Position numbers and translations under genes: made by a program
Notes under the pieces: generated by a model
What the model saw: the letters and a program-made list of their open reading frames with translations, nothing else
Database searches by the model: none
Told to the model about the DNA's origin: nothing
Source of the DNA: Tragulus kanchil
Taxonomy: Eukaryota; Chordata; Mammalia; Artiodactyla; Tragulidae
Assembly (NCBI GenBank): GCA_022376925.1
Contig: JAIOJX010000032.1
Coordinates: forward strand, 170,835,979 to 170,899,978
Length of the DNA stretch: 64,000 bases
Reading direction: 5' to 3'
Part shown: positions 1-10,631 of the stretch, in pieces
Position numbering within the stretch: position 1 is the stretch's first letter
Layout of the letters: each line of letters opens with the position of its first letter

Positions 1-372
1 CTATGTTTTATCAACTTACTCTGAAGCAAAGACAACCTGCCTAAAAGCTACTATTAGTTAGCTTTAAGAGGAAGTAAACCAGGCTTAGATCAAAATACTT
101 GGGGTTTAATGCACCTGACAGAAAGCCACTATGACTCTATGCTTTCACCATGAAGTCCCTTGGGAAGACTGGCCAGATGCACGCAGGGGCACCAGGCACA
201 CAGAAGCACTCACCACCGCCAAGAGGAGCCACCTGTTCCCACACTCCCACCCTGTATGTGTTTGGGTTTGCGCAGTCTACCTAACAAAACGATGTAAGGG
301 GGGAAAACCAAAACTTGACTGGAAGAATTTTTTTTAACAGCTTAGGCAAAGAGAATTCAATACAGGAATAAA
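1..372. other. Unique stretch, nothing recognised
   Basis: No repeat family, splice-flanked exon or RNA gene is recognised. Short open frames here have no recognisable domain. Confidence 0.5.
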
Positions 373-390
373 AATAATTTATCTCTACCC

Positions 391-724
391 AGGGCATCCC
401 TGGTAGTTCAGTGGTAAAGAGTTCACCTGCCAATGCAGGAGACGTGGGTTTGATCCCTGATCCGGGAAGATCCCACATGCTGCAGACCAACTAAGCCCAG
501 GAGCCACAAATATGGAGCCTGTGCTCTAGAGCCTCGGAGCCGCAACTATGGAGCCCGTGGGCCACAGCTACTGAAGCCCGTGTGCCCTCGAGCCCGAGTT
601 CCACAGCAAGAGAAGTCACCGCAACAAGAAGCCTGCCCGCCTCAACTAGAGAGCAGCCCCACTCTCTGCAACGTGCAGCAGTGAAAACCCAGAAGAGCCA
701 AAAATAAAAAATAAAATTAAAAAT
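391..724 (+). mobile_element. CHR-2/Bov-tA-like composite tRNA SINE
   Basis: The tRNA-like head has a B box (GGTTTGATCCC) followed by 'gggaagatcccacatg'. Next come imperfect 'gagccgcaactatggagcc' units and an AAAT-rich tail. It is flanked by an 18 bp target-site duplication (373-390 and 725-742, 2 mismatches), which fixes the ends of the insertion. Family name is from memory of the consensus. Confidence 0.8.
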
Positions 725-874
725 AATAATTTATTTCTATCCAAGTGAATGGATTCACCAAAAAACATTGTAACTCACAGAAGCTTAATCTTAATTTTGG
801 AATCCACTGTGCTGTCTGGTTCACAATTTTTTTTCTTTCCTCTTGTTATATGTTTTATACAAACCAAGTGGTTG

Positions 875-1080
875 GGGGCTTCTCTGGTAGCTCAGCTGGT
901 AAAGAATCCACCTGCAATGCAGGTGACCCCAGTTTGATTCCTAGGTTGGGAAGATACCTGGAGGAGGAAATGGCAACCCATTCCAGTATTCTTGCCTGGA
1001 GAATCCCCATGAACAGAGGAGCCCAGTGGGTTGCAATCTATGGGCCCACGAAGAGTCAGACATGACTAAGCACACATACA
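875..1080 (+). mobile_element. BovA2-type SINE
   Basis: The tRNA-like head ('cttctctggtagctcag') is followed by the ruminant BovA body ('cattccagtattcttgcctg', then 'gaagagtcagacatgac'). Full length is about 200 bp. An imperfect duplication of 'acaaaccaagtgg'/'acatacaagtggg' flanks it. BovA SINEs share their 3' end with BovB and are ruminant-specific, so this element points to a ruminant host. Confidence 0.85.
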
Positions 1081-1217
1081 AGTGGGAGGAAGAGAAGGAA
1101 CAAGATGAAAGGAAGTATTCACCGACCAACTACTATTTGCCAGGCACTTTGACAAACACTAGCTTATAATCATCTGTAAAAAAGATACAAAGCCAGTTCT
1201 TAAAAACTGAAGACCAT

Positions 1218-1579
1218 GGGCTACCCCTGGTGGCCCAGTGGGTAAGGACACCGCCTTGCAGTGCAAGGGGCGCCGGTTCGAGCCCTGGCCTTGGAAGATC
1301 CCACGTGCCACGGAGCGGCTAGACACATGTGTCCAATTACCGAGCCAGAGTTCTGGAGCACATGCGCCCAGAGCCGGTGCTCTGCAACGACAGACGCCAC
1401 CGCGATGGGAGGCCCACAGGAGCCAAAGAACACAGACGGATGAAAACAGAGAAATGAGAGACCAGTGGAAGTGGCCCGCCCACTCCCCTCCCTCCCCAAG
1501 CCGACTCCCGCGCCCCCCCCCCCAAAAAGACCAATAGAAGTGGCCAAAAAAAGGAGAGATACAAAAAAAAAAAAAAAAT
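1218..1579 (+). mobile_element. Family L tRNA-Glu SINE with repeated 3' module
   Basis: The head has a perfect A-box-like TGGCCCAGTGG and B box GGTTCGAGCCC, then the family L body ('gtgtccaattaccgagcc', 'gcgcccagagccggtgctct'). The module 'gaccaatagaagtggcc' occurs twice, on either side of a C-rich stretch, before the poly-A tail. No clear target-site duplication was found. Confidence 0.8.
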
Positions 1580-1945
1580 CTAAATAATGAGGGGACGCAT
1601 TTATTCTGCAAGTACACTCACTCATATCAAACATTTCTACTTCAGTCAGAAACTATTTTTAACTCTGTCCCTCACAAACGGCAATACCCAAAACTTACAA
1701 GTCAAATTATTCTACCCAATCACAGTCAACAATTTGTGGTACAACAGAGAGAGTTCTATCAGCTGGTAGTAAATCAGTTCACTTTAAAAGCGAGAACATT
1801 CTCATTAAAATACGTTGACCCTATTATGAGTACAAGTCCTGATACCTGTATAGTAGTCAGGAGTAAGAAGACAGACTCTTCAGCAAGCCATCCAACACTG
1901 AATAGTGAAGAACTCTACAAAGGGGGAATTCCTGGCTGTCCAATG

Positions 1946-2296
1946 TTTTTTTTTTTTTAAACCATACCTCTAAGTGTTTTGTTTATTTATTTATTTATTT
2001 TGGGCAGGGGTTGGGTTGGGGAGGGAGGGGAGTGGGCGGGCCACTTCTATTGGTCTTTCATTTCTCTATTTTCATCCGTCTTTGTTCTTTGGCTCCTGTG
2101 GGCCTCTCATCGCGGTGGCGTTTGTTGTTGCAGAGCACCGGCTCTGGGCGCATGCGCTCCAGAGCTCCGGCTTGGTGATTGGACACATGGGTCCAGCTGC
2201 TCCGCGGCATGTGGGATCTTCCCAGGCCAGGGATCAAACCGGCGCCCCTTGCACTGCAAGGCGGTGTCCTTACCCACTGGACCACCAGGGGAAGCC
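1946..2296 (-). mobile_element. Family L SINE with G-rich (antisense) 3' extension
   Basis: Reading the minus strand gives head, B box, family L body, a C-rich extension, then an AAAT tail and poly-A. The target-site duplication 'ctgtccaatg' lies at 1936-1945 and 2297-2306. On the plus strand the extension reads as five or more G runs (2002-2040), a potential G-quadruplex. Confidence 0.85.
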
Positions 2297-2306
2297 CTGT
2301 CCAATG

Positions 2307-2787
2307 GTTTTAAGAATCCTTCCAATGCAGGGGACACATGTTCAATCCCTCGTCAGAAAACTAAGACCACACATGTCAAACAGGGCTAGGAAAGCCTGTG
2401 AGCTGCAACTAGGATCCAACAGGTAAATTAAATCAAAAGGGGGGGTGTCTTATGTTGTTAAAATGTCAAGGAAATCTGTTTCAAACTCAGCTGTAAAGAA
2501 CACCCAAGACATCAATGAGGCAGAGCCCAGAACCCCAGCGCTTATTCTTTCATATATTCATGCAGCAACTGCAGAATGACCAAACTCCTAAAAGATAAGA
2601 GTCCTTTCAGAAAATGGTTCCCCATCAGTAAAATGAGAGAGCTGGACTTGACCTCTAGACTCCATTTAACAGACAAAATAGACAGCATCACCCGCTTGCT
2701 GCACCCTGATGCCTCACCCCTTCTCCAGTTTTTAAATGGAGAGCTGTGTTACACTAAATTCTAACCCCCAATCACAAGCCCCAAACC
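2307..2787. other. Unique stretch, nothing recognised
   Basis: Non-repetitive DNA apart from belonging to duplication 1 (to 2727) and its linker (2728-2787). Confidence 0.4.
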
Positions 2788-3052
2788 GCAATACCCAAAA
2801 CTTACAAGTCAAATTATTCTACCCAATCACAGTCAACAATTTGTGGTACAACAGAGAGAGTTCTATCAGCTGGTAGTAAATCAGTTCACTTTAAAAGCGA
2901 GAACATTCTCATTAAAATACGTTGACCCTATTATGAGTACAAGTCCTGATACCTGTATAGTAGTCAGGAGTAAGAAGACAGACTCTTCAGCAAGCCATCC
3001 AACACTGAATAGTGAAGAACTCTACAAAGGGGGAATTCCTGGCTGTCCAATG

Positions 3053-3401
3053 TTTTTTTTTTTTTAAACCATACCTCTAAGTGTTTTGTTTATTTATTTA
3101 TTTATTTTGGGCAGGGGTTGGGTTGGGAGGGAGGGAGGGGCGGGCCACTTCTATTGGTCTTTCATTTCTCTATTTTCATCCGTCTTTGTTCTTTGGCTCC
3201 TGTGGGCCTCTCATCGCGGTGGCGTTTGTTGTTGCAGAGCACCGGCTCTGGGCGCATGCGCTCCAGAGCTCCGGCTTGGTGATTGGACACATGGGTCCAG
3301 CTGCTCCGCGGCATGTGGGATCTTCCCAGGCCAGGGATCAAACCGGCGCCCCTTGCACTGCAAGGCGGTGTCCTTACCCACTGGACCACCAGGGGAAGCC
3401 C
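3053..3401 (-). mobile_element. Family L SINE (copy B of the 1946 element)
   Basis: Same insertion as 1946-2296, repeated by duplication 1 with the same target-site duplication. It differs mainly in the G-rich run near 3109-3145. Confidence 0.85.
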
Positions 3402-3833
3402 TGTCCAATGGTTTTAAGAATCCTTCCAATGCAGGGGACACATGTTCAATCCCTCGTCAGAAAACTAAGACCACACATGTCAAACAGGGCTAGGAAAGCC
3501 TGTGAGCTGCAACTAGGATCCAACAGGTAAATTAAATCAAAAGGGGGGGTGTCTTATGTTGTTAAAATGTCAAGGAAATCTGTTTCAAACTCAGCTGTAA
3601 AGAACACCCAAGACATCAATGAGGCAGAGCCCAGAACCCCAGCGCTTATTCTTTCATATATTCATGCAGCAACTGCAGAATGACCAAACTCCTAAAAGAT
3701 AAGAGTCCTTTCAGAAAATGGTTCCCCATCAGTAAAATGAGAGAGCTGGACTTGACCTCTAGACTCCATTTAACAGACAAAATAGACAGCATCACCCCGC
3801 TTGCTGCACCCTGATGCCTCACCCCCTTCTCCA

Positions 3834-4476
3834 AGGATATCTTATTTTACTTCAGTTTGTTTTACTGATGGGTGTGGTGAGGCCCGTAAGGCCTATGTGC
3901 TGTTGTTAACTCACTTCCTCCTGAAACTTCACTGAACACACTGATGCACAGCGACCTCAGGCATCATCACTGCTGATCACTACACTGCTCCCAGCTCCCG
4001 CCTTGTTTCATGGCCCTCACCTGCCACCGGGCTGATCCACTCTCTCGTGGGTTACGAGTCCAAACACCTGTTCCCCACCAGTCAGACTTCTTCGCTGTGG
4101 ACAGAACCCATTCTACAGCTCTGTCTAACCCAGCAATTCGGCGGCTCACAGTCTCTAGGAGGCCAAAGAGTCCGTCTCAAGAGGCCACACGGCCAGTGCA
4201 ACCCCAGCATCACCCCAAGCAACTGCCTCTGGGGAGACCCGACAACCTCAGCTGCTCATCACGATGAGGTCAGGCAGCAACCACCATCCCCAGAAGCTGC
4301 AGCCCGAGGCTGGTACGTTCAGCGCTCCTGGCTCCTTCCCACCTCAGTCTTGCCCCGGTTCGTGGAACAAAAGTCACATGCCTATGGCTAACTGCACAGA
4401 AGAGTGGCAAAACACAGTAACAGCTTCCATTTTAGGACGAATAATGTGTGAAAATTTCCCCCAAAGACAGTGTGCT
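3834..4476. other. Unique stretch, nothing recognised
   Basis: No repeat family or exon recognised. Duplication 2 starts inside it at about 4321. Confidence 0.4.
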
Positions 4477-4872
4477 AAATGTGCTGGTAGCCAGAAAAAT
4501 GGACAACCCAATCAAAAAAAGGGAAAAGGACCTAAACAGACACCTCTCCAAAGAGGACATACAGACGGCCACAAAACACATGAAACGATGCTCAACTTCA
4601 CTTATAATTAGAGAAATGCAAAACAAAACTACAATGATATACCACCTCACACCCGTCAGAATGGCCATCATCCACAAATCAACAGACAATAAGTGCGGGA
4701 GAGGGTGTGGAGAAAAGCAAACACTCCTGCATTGCTGGTGGGAATGTAAATTGATACAGCCTCTATGGAAGACAGTATGGAGATTTCTTTAAACACTAAA
4801 AACAGAAGCACCATATAACCCAACAATCCCACTCTTAGGCTTATACCCTGATGAAATCAAATCTGAAAGAAG

Positions 4873-5205
4873 GGGGCTTCCCCTGGTGGTCCAGTGGGTA
4901 AGGACACCGCCTTGCAGTGCAAGGGGCGCCGGTTCGAGCCCTGGCCTGGGAAGATCCCACGTACCGCGGAGCAGCTGGACCCATGTGTCCAATCACCAAG
5001 CCGGAGCTCTGGAGTGCATGTGCCCAGAGCCAGTGCTCTGCAGCGACAGACGCCACCGCGATGGGAGGCCCACAGGAGCCAAAAGAACAAAGACGGATGA
5101 AAATGGAGAAATGAAAGACCAATAGAAGTGGCCCGCCCGCTCCCCTCCCTCCCCAACCCAACCCCCGCCCAAAATAAATAAATAAATAAATCTTTTTAAA
5201 AAAAC
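4873..5205 (+). mobile_element. Family L SINE nested in L1
   Basis: Full-length young copy: head, body, C-rich extension (cgctcccctccctcccc), (AAAT)n, then a CTTTTTAAAAAA-type tail. The target-site duplication 'atctgaaagaag' (4861-4872 and 5206-5217) lies inside the L1, so the SINE is younger than that L1. Confidence 0.9.
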
Positions 5206-6003
5206 ATCTGAAAGAAGCACCTGTACCCCAATGTTCATTGCATCTCTCTATACAATAGCTAGAACATGGAAGCAACCTAGATGCCCATCGACGAATGAAT
5301 GGATACAAAAGCTCTGGTACATATATACAACGGAATACTACACAGCTGTAAAGAGAAATGCAGAAGAATCAGCCCTAATGAGGTGGCTGGATCTAGAACG
5401 TATCATGAAAAGAAGTCAGTCAGATAGAGAAGGACAAATACAATATATTAACAGCGCCCTGGCTCCTTCCCACCTCAGTCTTGCCCCGGTTCGTGGAACA
5501 AAAGTCACATGCCTATGGCTAACTGCACAGAAGAGTGGCAAAACACAGTAACAGCTTCCATTTTAGGACGAATAATGTGTGAAAATTTCCCCCAAAGACA
5601 GTGTGCTAAATGTGCTGGTAGCCGGAAAAATGGACAACCCAATCAAAAAAAGGGAAAAGGACCTAAACAGACACCTCTCCAAAGAGGACATACAGACGGC
5701 CACAAAACACATGAAACGATGCTCAACTTCACTTATAATTAGAGAAATGCAAAACAAAACTACAATGATATACCACCTCACACCCGTCAGAATGGCCATC
5801 ATCCACAAATCAACAGACAATAAGTGCGGGAGAGGGTGTGGAGAAAAGCAAACACTCCTGCATTGCTGGTGGGAATGTAAATTGATACAGCCTCTATGGA
5901 AGACAGTATGGAGATTTCTTTAAACACTAAAAACAGAAGCACCATATAACCCAACAATCCCACTCTTAGGCTTATACCCTGATGAAATCAAATCTGAAAG
6001 AAG

Positions 6004-6336
6004 GGGGCTTCCCCTGGTGGTCCAGTGGGTAAGGACACCGCCTTGCAGTGCAAGGGGCGCCGGTTCGAGCCCTGGCCTGGGAAGATCCCACGTACCGCGG
6101 AGCAGCTGGACCCATGTGTCCAATCACCAAGCCGGAGCTCTGGAGTGCATGTGCCCAGAGCCAGTGCTCTGCAGCGACAGACGCCACCGCGATGGGAGGC
6201 CCACAGGAGCCAAAAGAACAAAGACGGATGAAAATGGAGAAATGAAAGACCAATAGAAGTGGCCCGCCCGCTCCCCTCCCTCCCCAACCCAACCCCCGCC
6301 CAAAATAAATAAATAAATAAATCTTTTTAAAAAAAC
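6004..6336 (+). mobile_element. Family L SINE (copy B of the 4873 element)
   Basis: Repeated by duplication 2, with the same target-site duplication at 5992-6003 and 6337-6348. Confidence 0.9.
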
Positions 6337-7019
6337 ATCTGAAAGAAGCACCTGTACCCCAATGTTCATTGCATCTCTCTATACAATAGCTAGAACATGG
6401 AAGCAACCTAGATGCCCATCGACGAATGAATGGATACAAAAGCTCTGGTACATATATACAACGGAATACTACACAGCTGTAAAGAGAAATGCAGAAGAAT
6501 CAGCCCTAATGAGGTGGCTGGATCTAGAACGTATCATGAAAAGAAGTCAGTCAGATAGAGAAGGACAAATACAATATATTAACACATATATATGGAATCT
6601 AATAGGATGGTGATGATGGCACACTCAGTGAAGCGACGGAAAGACAGACATGGACAGTGGACATATGGACATTGTGGGGCAGGAACAGAGGGTGGGAGGC
6701 GTAAAGGAAGTAGCATGGAGTCCTGTAGTATCATAAGTGAAGAAAATAGCTATAGCCATTGCTCTGTGAGAAAAGGGGATCCTTCAGGGGTGCTGTGTGA
6801 TGGTCAGGAGGGGTGGGAAGGGGGGATATACATATGACTAATCTGGGAACATTCATATCTGTAAACAAAACTCTGTAAAAGTTAAAAGTAAAATAAGTTA
6901 AAAAATAAAAATAAATAAAAAATAAATGTGCTGGTAGCCAAAAAGATTCGAGGTATTACTGGATCAATGCTCCAATTTCCTGATTTTGATATGTGGTTAT
7001 AAAGGAGAATGCCTTTATT

Positions 7020-7571
7020 TATAGGAAAACCAGTGATGTATTCAAAAATAATAATCTACAACTCAATAATAAAAAGACAACTCAATTAAAAGCTGGAAAA
7101 AAGATCTAAAAAGGCATTCATCCACATAAGCATATGAAAAGACACTCAACACCAATAGTCATCAGAAGTGATACAAAGGAAAACCAGGAAGGAAATTTCC
7201 CTGGTGGCCCTGTGACTAGTGAGGTGCCCCAGGTTTGATCCCTGGTCAAGCAACTAAGGTCCCATAAGCCACACGGCAAAGCAAGAAAAAGGAACCCCCA
7301 TACACAATGAACTACCACCCCACACCACCAGGGTTGTTATAATTTAAACAACAGACAACAACAAGAGACGACAAAGATGCAGAAAAACCACAGTCCTCAT
7401 GCACTGCTGGTGGGAAGGTGAGATGGAGCGGCCACTCTGGAATCGCAGCGGCTCGGTGTGGAGTATGAGACTGGAAGCAGGGCTCCCAGGACCGAGGCGC
7501 CAGGCCGCTGTCCCGAGGTCCAGAGGGCCCGTCCACTGGCGTAATTGATCTGCTCCTTGGGAAGACTGTGG
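7020..7571 (+). mobile_element. Older, degraded L1 ORF2 3' fragment
   Basis: L1 ORF2 tail-like phrases include 'catatgaaaagacactcaac', 'atcagaagtgatacaaagg' and 'actgctggtgggaaggtgag'. It is more diverged than the L1 upstream and is interrupted by a short SINE at 7194-7288. Copy B lies at about 8126-8690. Confidence 0.6.
7194..7288 (+). mobile_element. Short CHR-1-like tRNA SINE
   Basis: The head 'tttccctggtggccctgtg' and B box GGTTTGATCCC are followed by 'ctggtcaagcaactaagg' and a short A-rich end. About 95 bp, inserted in an old L1. Confidence 0.65.
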
Positions 7572-8125
7572 CCGAAATCTGGAAAAAATTTTTTGGGCAG
7601 AAGAATCAGCCCTAATGAGGTGGCTGGATCTAGAACGTATCATGAAAAGAAGTCAGTCAGATAGAGAAGGACAAATACAATATATTAACACATATATATG
7701 GAATCTAATAGGATGGTGATGATGGCACACTCAGTGAAGCGACGGAAAGACAGACATGGACAGTGGACATATGGACATTGTGGGGCAGGAACAGAGGGTG
7801 GGAGGCGTAAAGGAAGTAGCATGGAGTCCTGTAGTATCATAAGTGAAGAAAATAGCTATAGCCATTGCTCTGTGAGAAAAGGGGATCCTTCAGGGGTGCT
7901 GTGTGATGGTCAGGAGGGGTGGGAAGGGGGGATATACATATGACTAATCTGGGAACATTCATATCTGTAAACAAAACTCTGTAAAAGTTAAAAGTAAAAT
8001 AAGTTAAAAAATAAAAATAAATAAAAAATAAATGTGCTGGTAGCCAAAAAGATTCGAGGTATTACTGGATCAATGCTCCAATTTCCTGATTTTGATATGT
8101 GGTTATAAAGGAGAATGCCTTTATT

Positions 8126-8690
8126 TATAGGAAAACCAGTGATGTATTCAAAAATAATAATCTACAACTCAATAATAAAAAGACAACTCAATTAAAAGCT
8201 GGAAAAAAGATCTAAAAAGGCATTCATCCACATAAGCATATGAAAAGACACTCAACACCAATAGTCATCAGAAGTGATACAAAGGAAAACCAGGAAGGAA
8301 ATTTCCCTGGTGGCCCTGTGACTAGTGAGGTGCCCCAGGTTTGATCCCTGGTCAAGCAACTAAGGTCCCATAAGCCACACGGCAAAGCAAGAAAAAGGAA
8401 CCCCCATACACAATGAACTACCACCTCACACCACCAGGGTTGTTATAATTTAAACAACAGACAACAACAAGAGACGACAAAGATGCAGAAAAACCACAGT
8501 CCTCATGCACTGCTGGTGGGAAGGTGAGATGGAGCGGCCACTCTGGAATCGCAGCGGCTCGGTGTGGAGTATGAGACTGGAAGCAGGGCTCCCAGGACCG
8601 AGAGCGCCAGGCCGCTGTCCCGAGGTCCAGAGCCCCGCGGGCTCCCGGTCCACTGGCGTAACTTGATCTGCTCCTTCGGGAAGACTGTGG
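8126..8690 (+). mobile_element. Older L1 ORF2 fragment (copy B)
   Basis: Repeat of 7020-7571 through duplication 3. Confidence 0.6.
8300..8394 (+). mobile_element. Short CHR-1-like SINE (copy B)
   Basis: Repeat of 7194-7288 through duplication 3. Confidence 0.65.
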
Positions 8691-9008
8691 GACCTCCTCT
8701 GTTCTCGAAGTTCTGAAGTCGCACTAATTCACTTTTTCTTTTACTCACTGTGCTGGGCAAGTGGTGGGTCTGCTCCACCTGGAGATTATGGCCTTCAGCT
8801 CTGAGGAAATCTAGGTGCTATTTCATCACTGGACTCTGTCAGTTTTCTTGTTCTCCCTCTCTGGTAATTCAGATGTTGGCTTTCCTAAATTGATCCATTA
8901 CCTGTGATGTATTCTTTCTGTTTTGCTTGCATTTATCATTAATTATTAACACAATGTCATAATTGCTTTAAATTACCTCCTTCTCTTGGCATGGCCTCTC
9001 TCCCCTGT
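8691..9008. other. Unique stretch, nothing recognised
   Basis: Moderately AT-rich DNA without recognised repeats or exon signals. Confidence 0.4.
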
Positions 9009-9118
9009 ACACACACACACACTGACACACACACACAGACACACAGACACACACACACACAGACACACAGACACACACACACACACAGACCCACAGAGAC
9101 ACACACAGACACACACCC
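9009..9118. repeat. CA-type microsatellite with CACAGA interruptions
   Basis: About 110 bp of (CA)n broken by GACA units. Open frames on both strands here (repeating VCVCVC or THTHTH) come only from the dinucleotide repeat. Confidence 0.95.
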
Positions 9119-9385
9119 CCAATGAAAACAGACATATGCATCCTTCAGTACACATCCACAAAACCTGAGTACATCATCACACTTAAAGAAAATCAACAGT
9201 AATTCATTACCACTTTTCCTCACCTCTTCCTCTTAAACATTTTTTGATGACCTAATCAAGGCCCTGGCACCATCCATTCTCCTCATCTGTCCTTACCTAA
9301 TACTCGCTGGAAGATTTTTTTCAGTTTCCTACTGAAAATTTCTTCTGATACTCTATTTTCCAAGAGCTCTTTCTTATTCTCTCTC

Positions 9386-9530
9386 ATTATTCAGTCTCTC
9401 AGTCATGTCTAACTCTTTGTGACCCCAAGGACTGCAGCACCCTCGGTTCCCCTGACTGCATCTCCTGGAGCTTACTCAAACCCATGTCCATTGAGCTGGT
9501 GATGCCCTCCAACCATCTCACCCTCGGCAT
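9386..9530 (-). mobile_element. BovB LINE fragment
   Basis: The complement strand matches the BovB 3' region ('cagtctctcagtcatgtcta', 'gaccccaaggactgcagcac', 'ggtgatgccctccaaccat'). About 145 bp. The 5' limit is uncertain because it runs into unique DNA and duplication 4. Confidence 0.65.
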
Positions 9531-10501
9531 GAGGTGGAATCTACGCGGCCTCCCTCTGAAGCTGCACAGACATGTGACTACAGGCAGAACGGATGCCGTG
9601 TGGCTCCTGTGGCTAGATCAAGGTGACAGGCTCCCTCGCTTGGGTCTCCTGGCAGGTGTCACGGTGAGACCTATGAAGGGAGCTGCTGGGCCAGCCCAAG
9701 CTGCTTCAGAGCCCTGCGCAGCTGCTGCCACATGACCACAATCTGAAGAGGCATCCAAGCCAAGACGGCCCACCCGAGCCCTTCCTAAACCCTGACCACC
9801 AGACACTGCGGGGACACTAAACTGACAGCTGTTGTTTTCCGGCAACAGCCGTGACAACAGCAATGCAAGCAGTCACGTAAACACAGGCTGACAGTTGTCA
9901 GGGGCTGTAAGCCTTTACCTCTGGGCCAGGTTTCTTTCAAAGAATCATCTTCCAGTCTGCTGCTCGGAGGGTATAGCCAGGCTGCAAGAATTCTGGGATG
10001 TACTGAGGCCCTCGTTGTTCAGCATGAAAACTTCATTTACCCTCTGCACCCACACCCTCCTTGGTCTAGGCCCCAACCCGCCACCCCTCCAGGGAGTGTC
10101 CCTGAGGGTTACACTCCACTAAGAACAAACCAGCCCTCAGCTGCGAGAGGGAAGGGGCAGCTGCTGGGCGGCTGGAGAGCAGCCAGACCCTGGAGCATTC
10201 TACAGACTTCCAGTCAGTCCTGCCGCTGACCCGCTGACCCCGAGTCCCAGCAGCCACACCGCACCGCGTCCTGGAGACACGAGGCACATCCGCTCCCCTG
10301 GCCTTCGGGAGGCGCCGCAACAGCAACCTGCTTGCTTTCTACTGCCCGACACCACCCCTCCCTCGGGTGCAGCCTCCCCAGTTCGGCCAAGGTAGTTACT
10401 TCACACCAACCTATTTTTCAGCTTCCAAGACATTAGTGACATCTCCGAACTGTTCTACTCTGTACAGTACCCCATTACTCAAGGCATCAAAATTCAGTCT
10501 T
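9531..10501. other. Unique GC-richer stretch, nothing recognised
   Basis: About 970 bp without a recognised repeat. One weak 'gag|gtaaag'-like donor on the minus strand near 9900 has no convincing partner. Copy B is 10655-11624. Confidence 0.4.
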
Positions 10502-10631
10502 GGGCTTCCCTGGTGGTCCAGTGGGTGAGGACACCGCCTTGCAATGCAAGGCGCGGTCCGATCCCTGGCCTGGGAAGATCCCACGTGCCGTGGGGCGGCT
10601 GGACCAATCTGCCCAACTACCGAGCTGGAGC
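10502..10631 (+). mobile_element. Family L SINE, cut off by the duplication 4 junction
   Basis: Head and B box are present but the body stops at 'accgagctggagc', exactly where copy A ends. The complete element is 11625-11880, so this truncation is not a biological 5' or 3' truncation. Confidence 0.85.

Larger units (their letters stand above)
1681..3833. repeat. Direct duplication 1 (copies 1681-2727 and 2788-3833)
   Basis: Two nearly identical copies of about 1047 bp are offset by 1107 bp, with a 60 bp linker (2728-2787). The differences seen are run-length changes: the G-rich tract near 2020/3125, 'tcacccgc' versus 'tcaccccgc', and 'cacccctt' versus 'cacccccctt'-type runs. The copies contain a whole SINE plus unique DNA. 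Probably a false duplication from assembly. Confidence 0.95.
4321..6583. repeat. Direct duplication 2 (copies 4321-5452 and 5453-6583)
   Basis: The two copies abut, with a period of 1131 bp. The left boundary lies in unique DNA and the right boundary in the middle of an L1, so the unit is not a mobile element. One isolated A/G difference is visible (4493 versus 5624). Confidence 0.95.
4493..6923 (+). mobile_element. 5'-truncated L1 LINE (ORF2 C-terminus plus 3' UTR), interrupted
   Basis: Conceptual translation of 4500-4790 gives the L1 ORF2 C-terminal region (motifs '[13 protein letters not shown]', '[11 protein letters not shown]', '[21 protein letters not shown]'). The 3' UTR follows and ends in an A-rich tail at about 6880-6923. 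A 16 bp target-site duplication 'aaatgtgctggtagcc' lies at 4477-4492 and 6924-6939. Removing the 1131 bp duplication and the nested SINE leaves an insert of roughly 950 bp, a typical 5'-truncated copy. No intact ORF; not active. Confidence 0.85.
6491..8690. repeat. Direct duplication 3 (copies 6491-7571 and 7597-8690)
   Basis: The offset is 1106 bp at the start, with a 25 bp linker. The last 70 bp of copy A lack bases present in copy B, for example about 16 bases after 'gaggtccagag', so errors lie next to the junction. One isolated C/T difference is seen (7320 versus 8426). Its left part overlaps the end of duplication 2, so 'gcagaagaatcagccctaat' occurs three times (5361, 6491, 7597). Confidence 0.95.

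Noticed and set aside
9009..9161. Open frames rich in His/Thr or Val/Cys
   Set aside because: Translation of a CA-type microsatellite.
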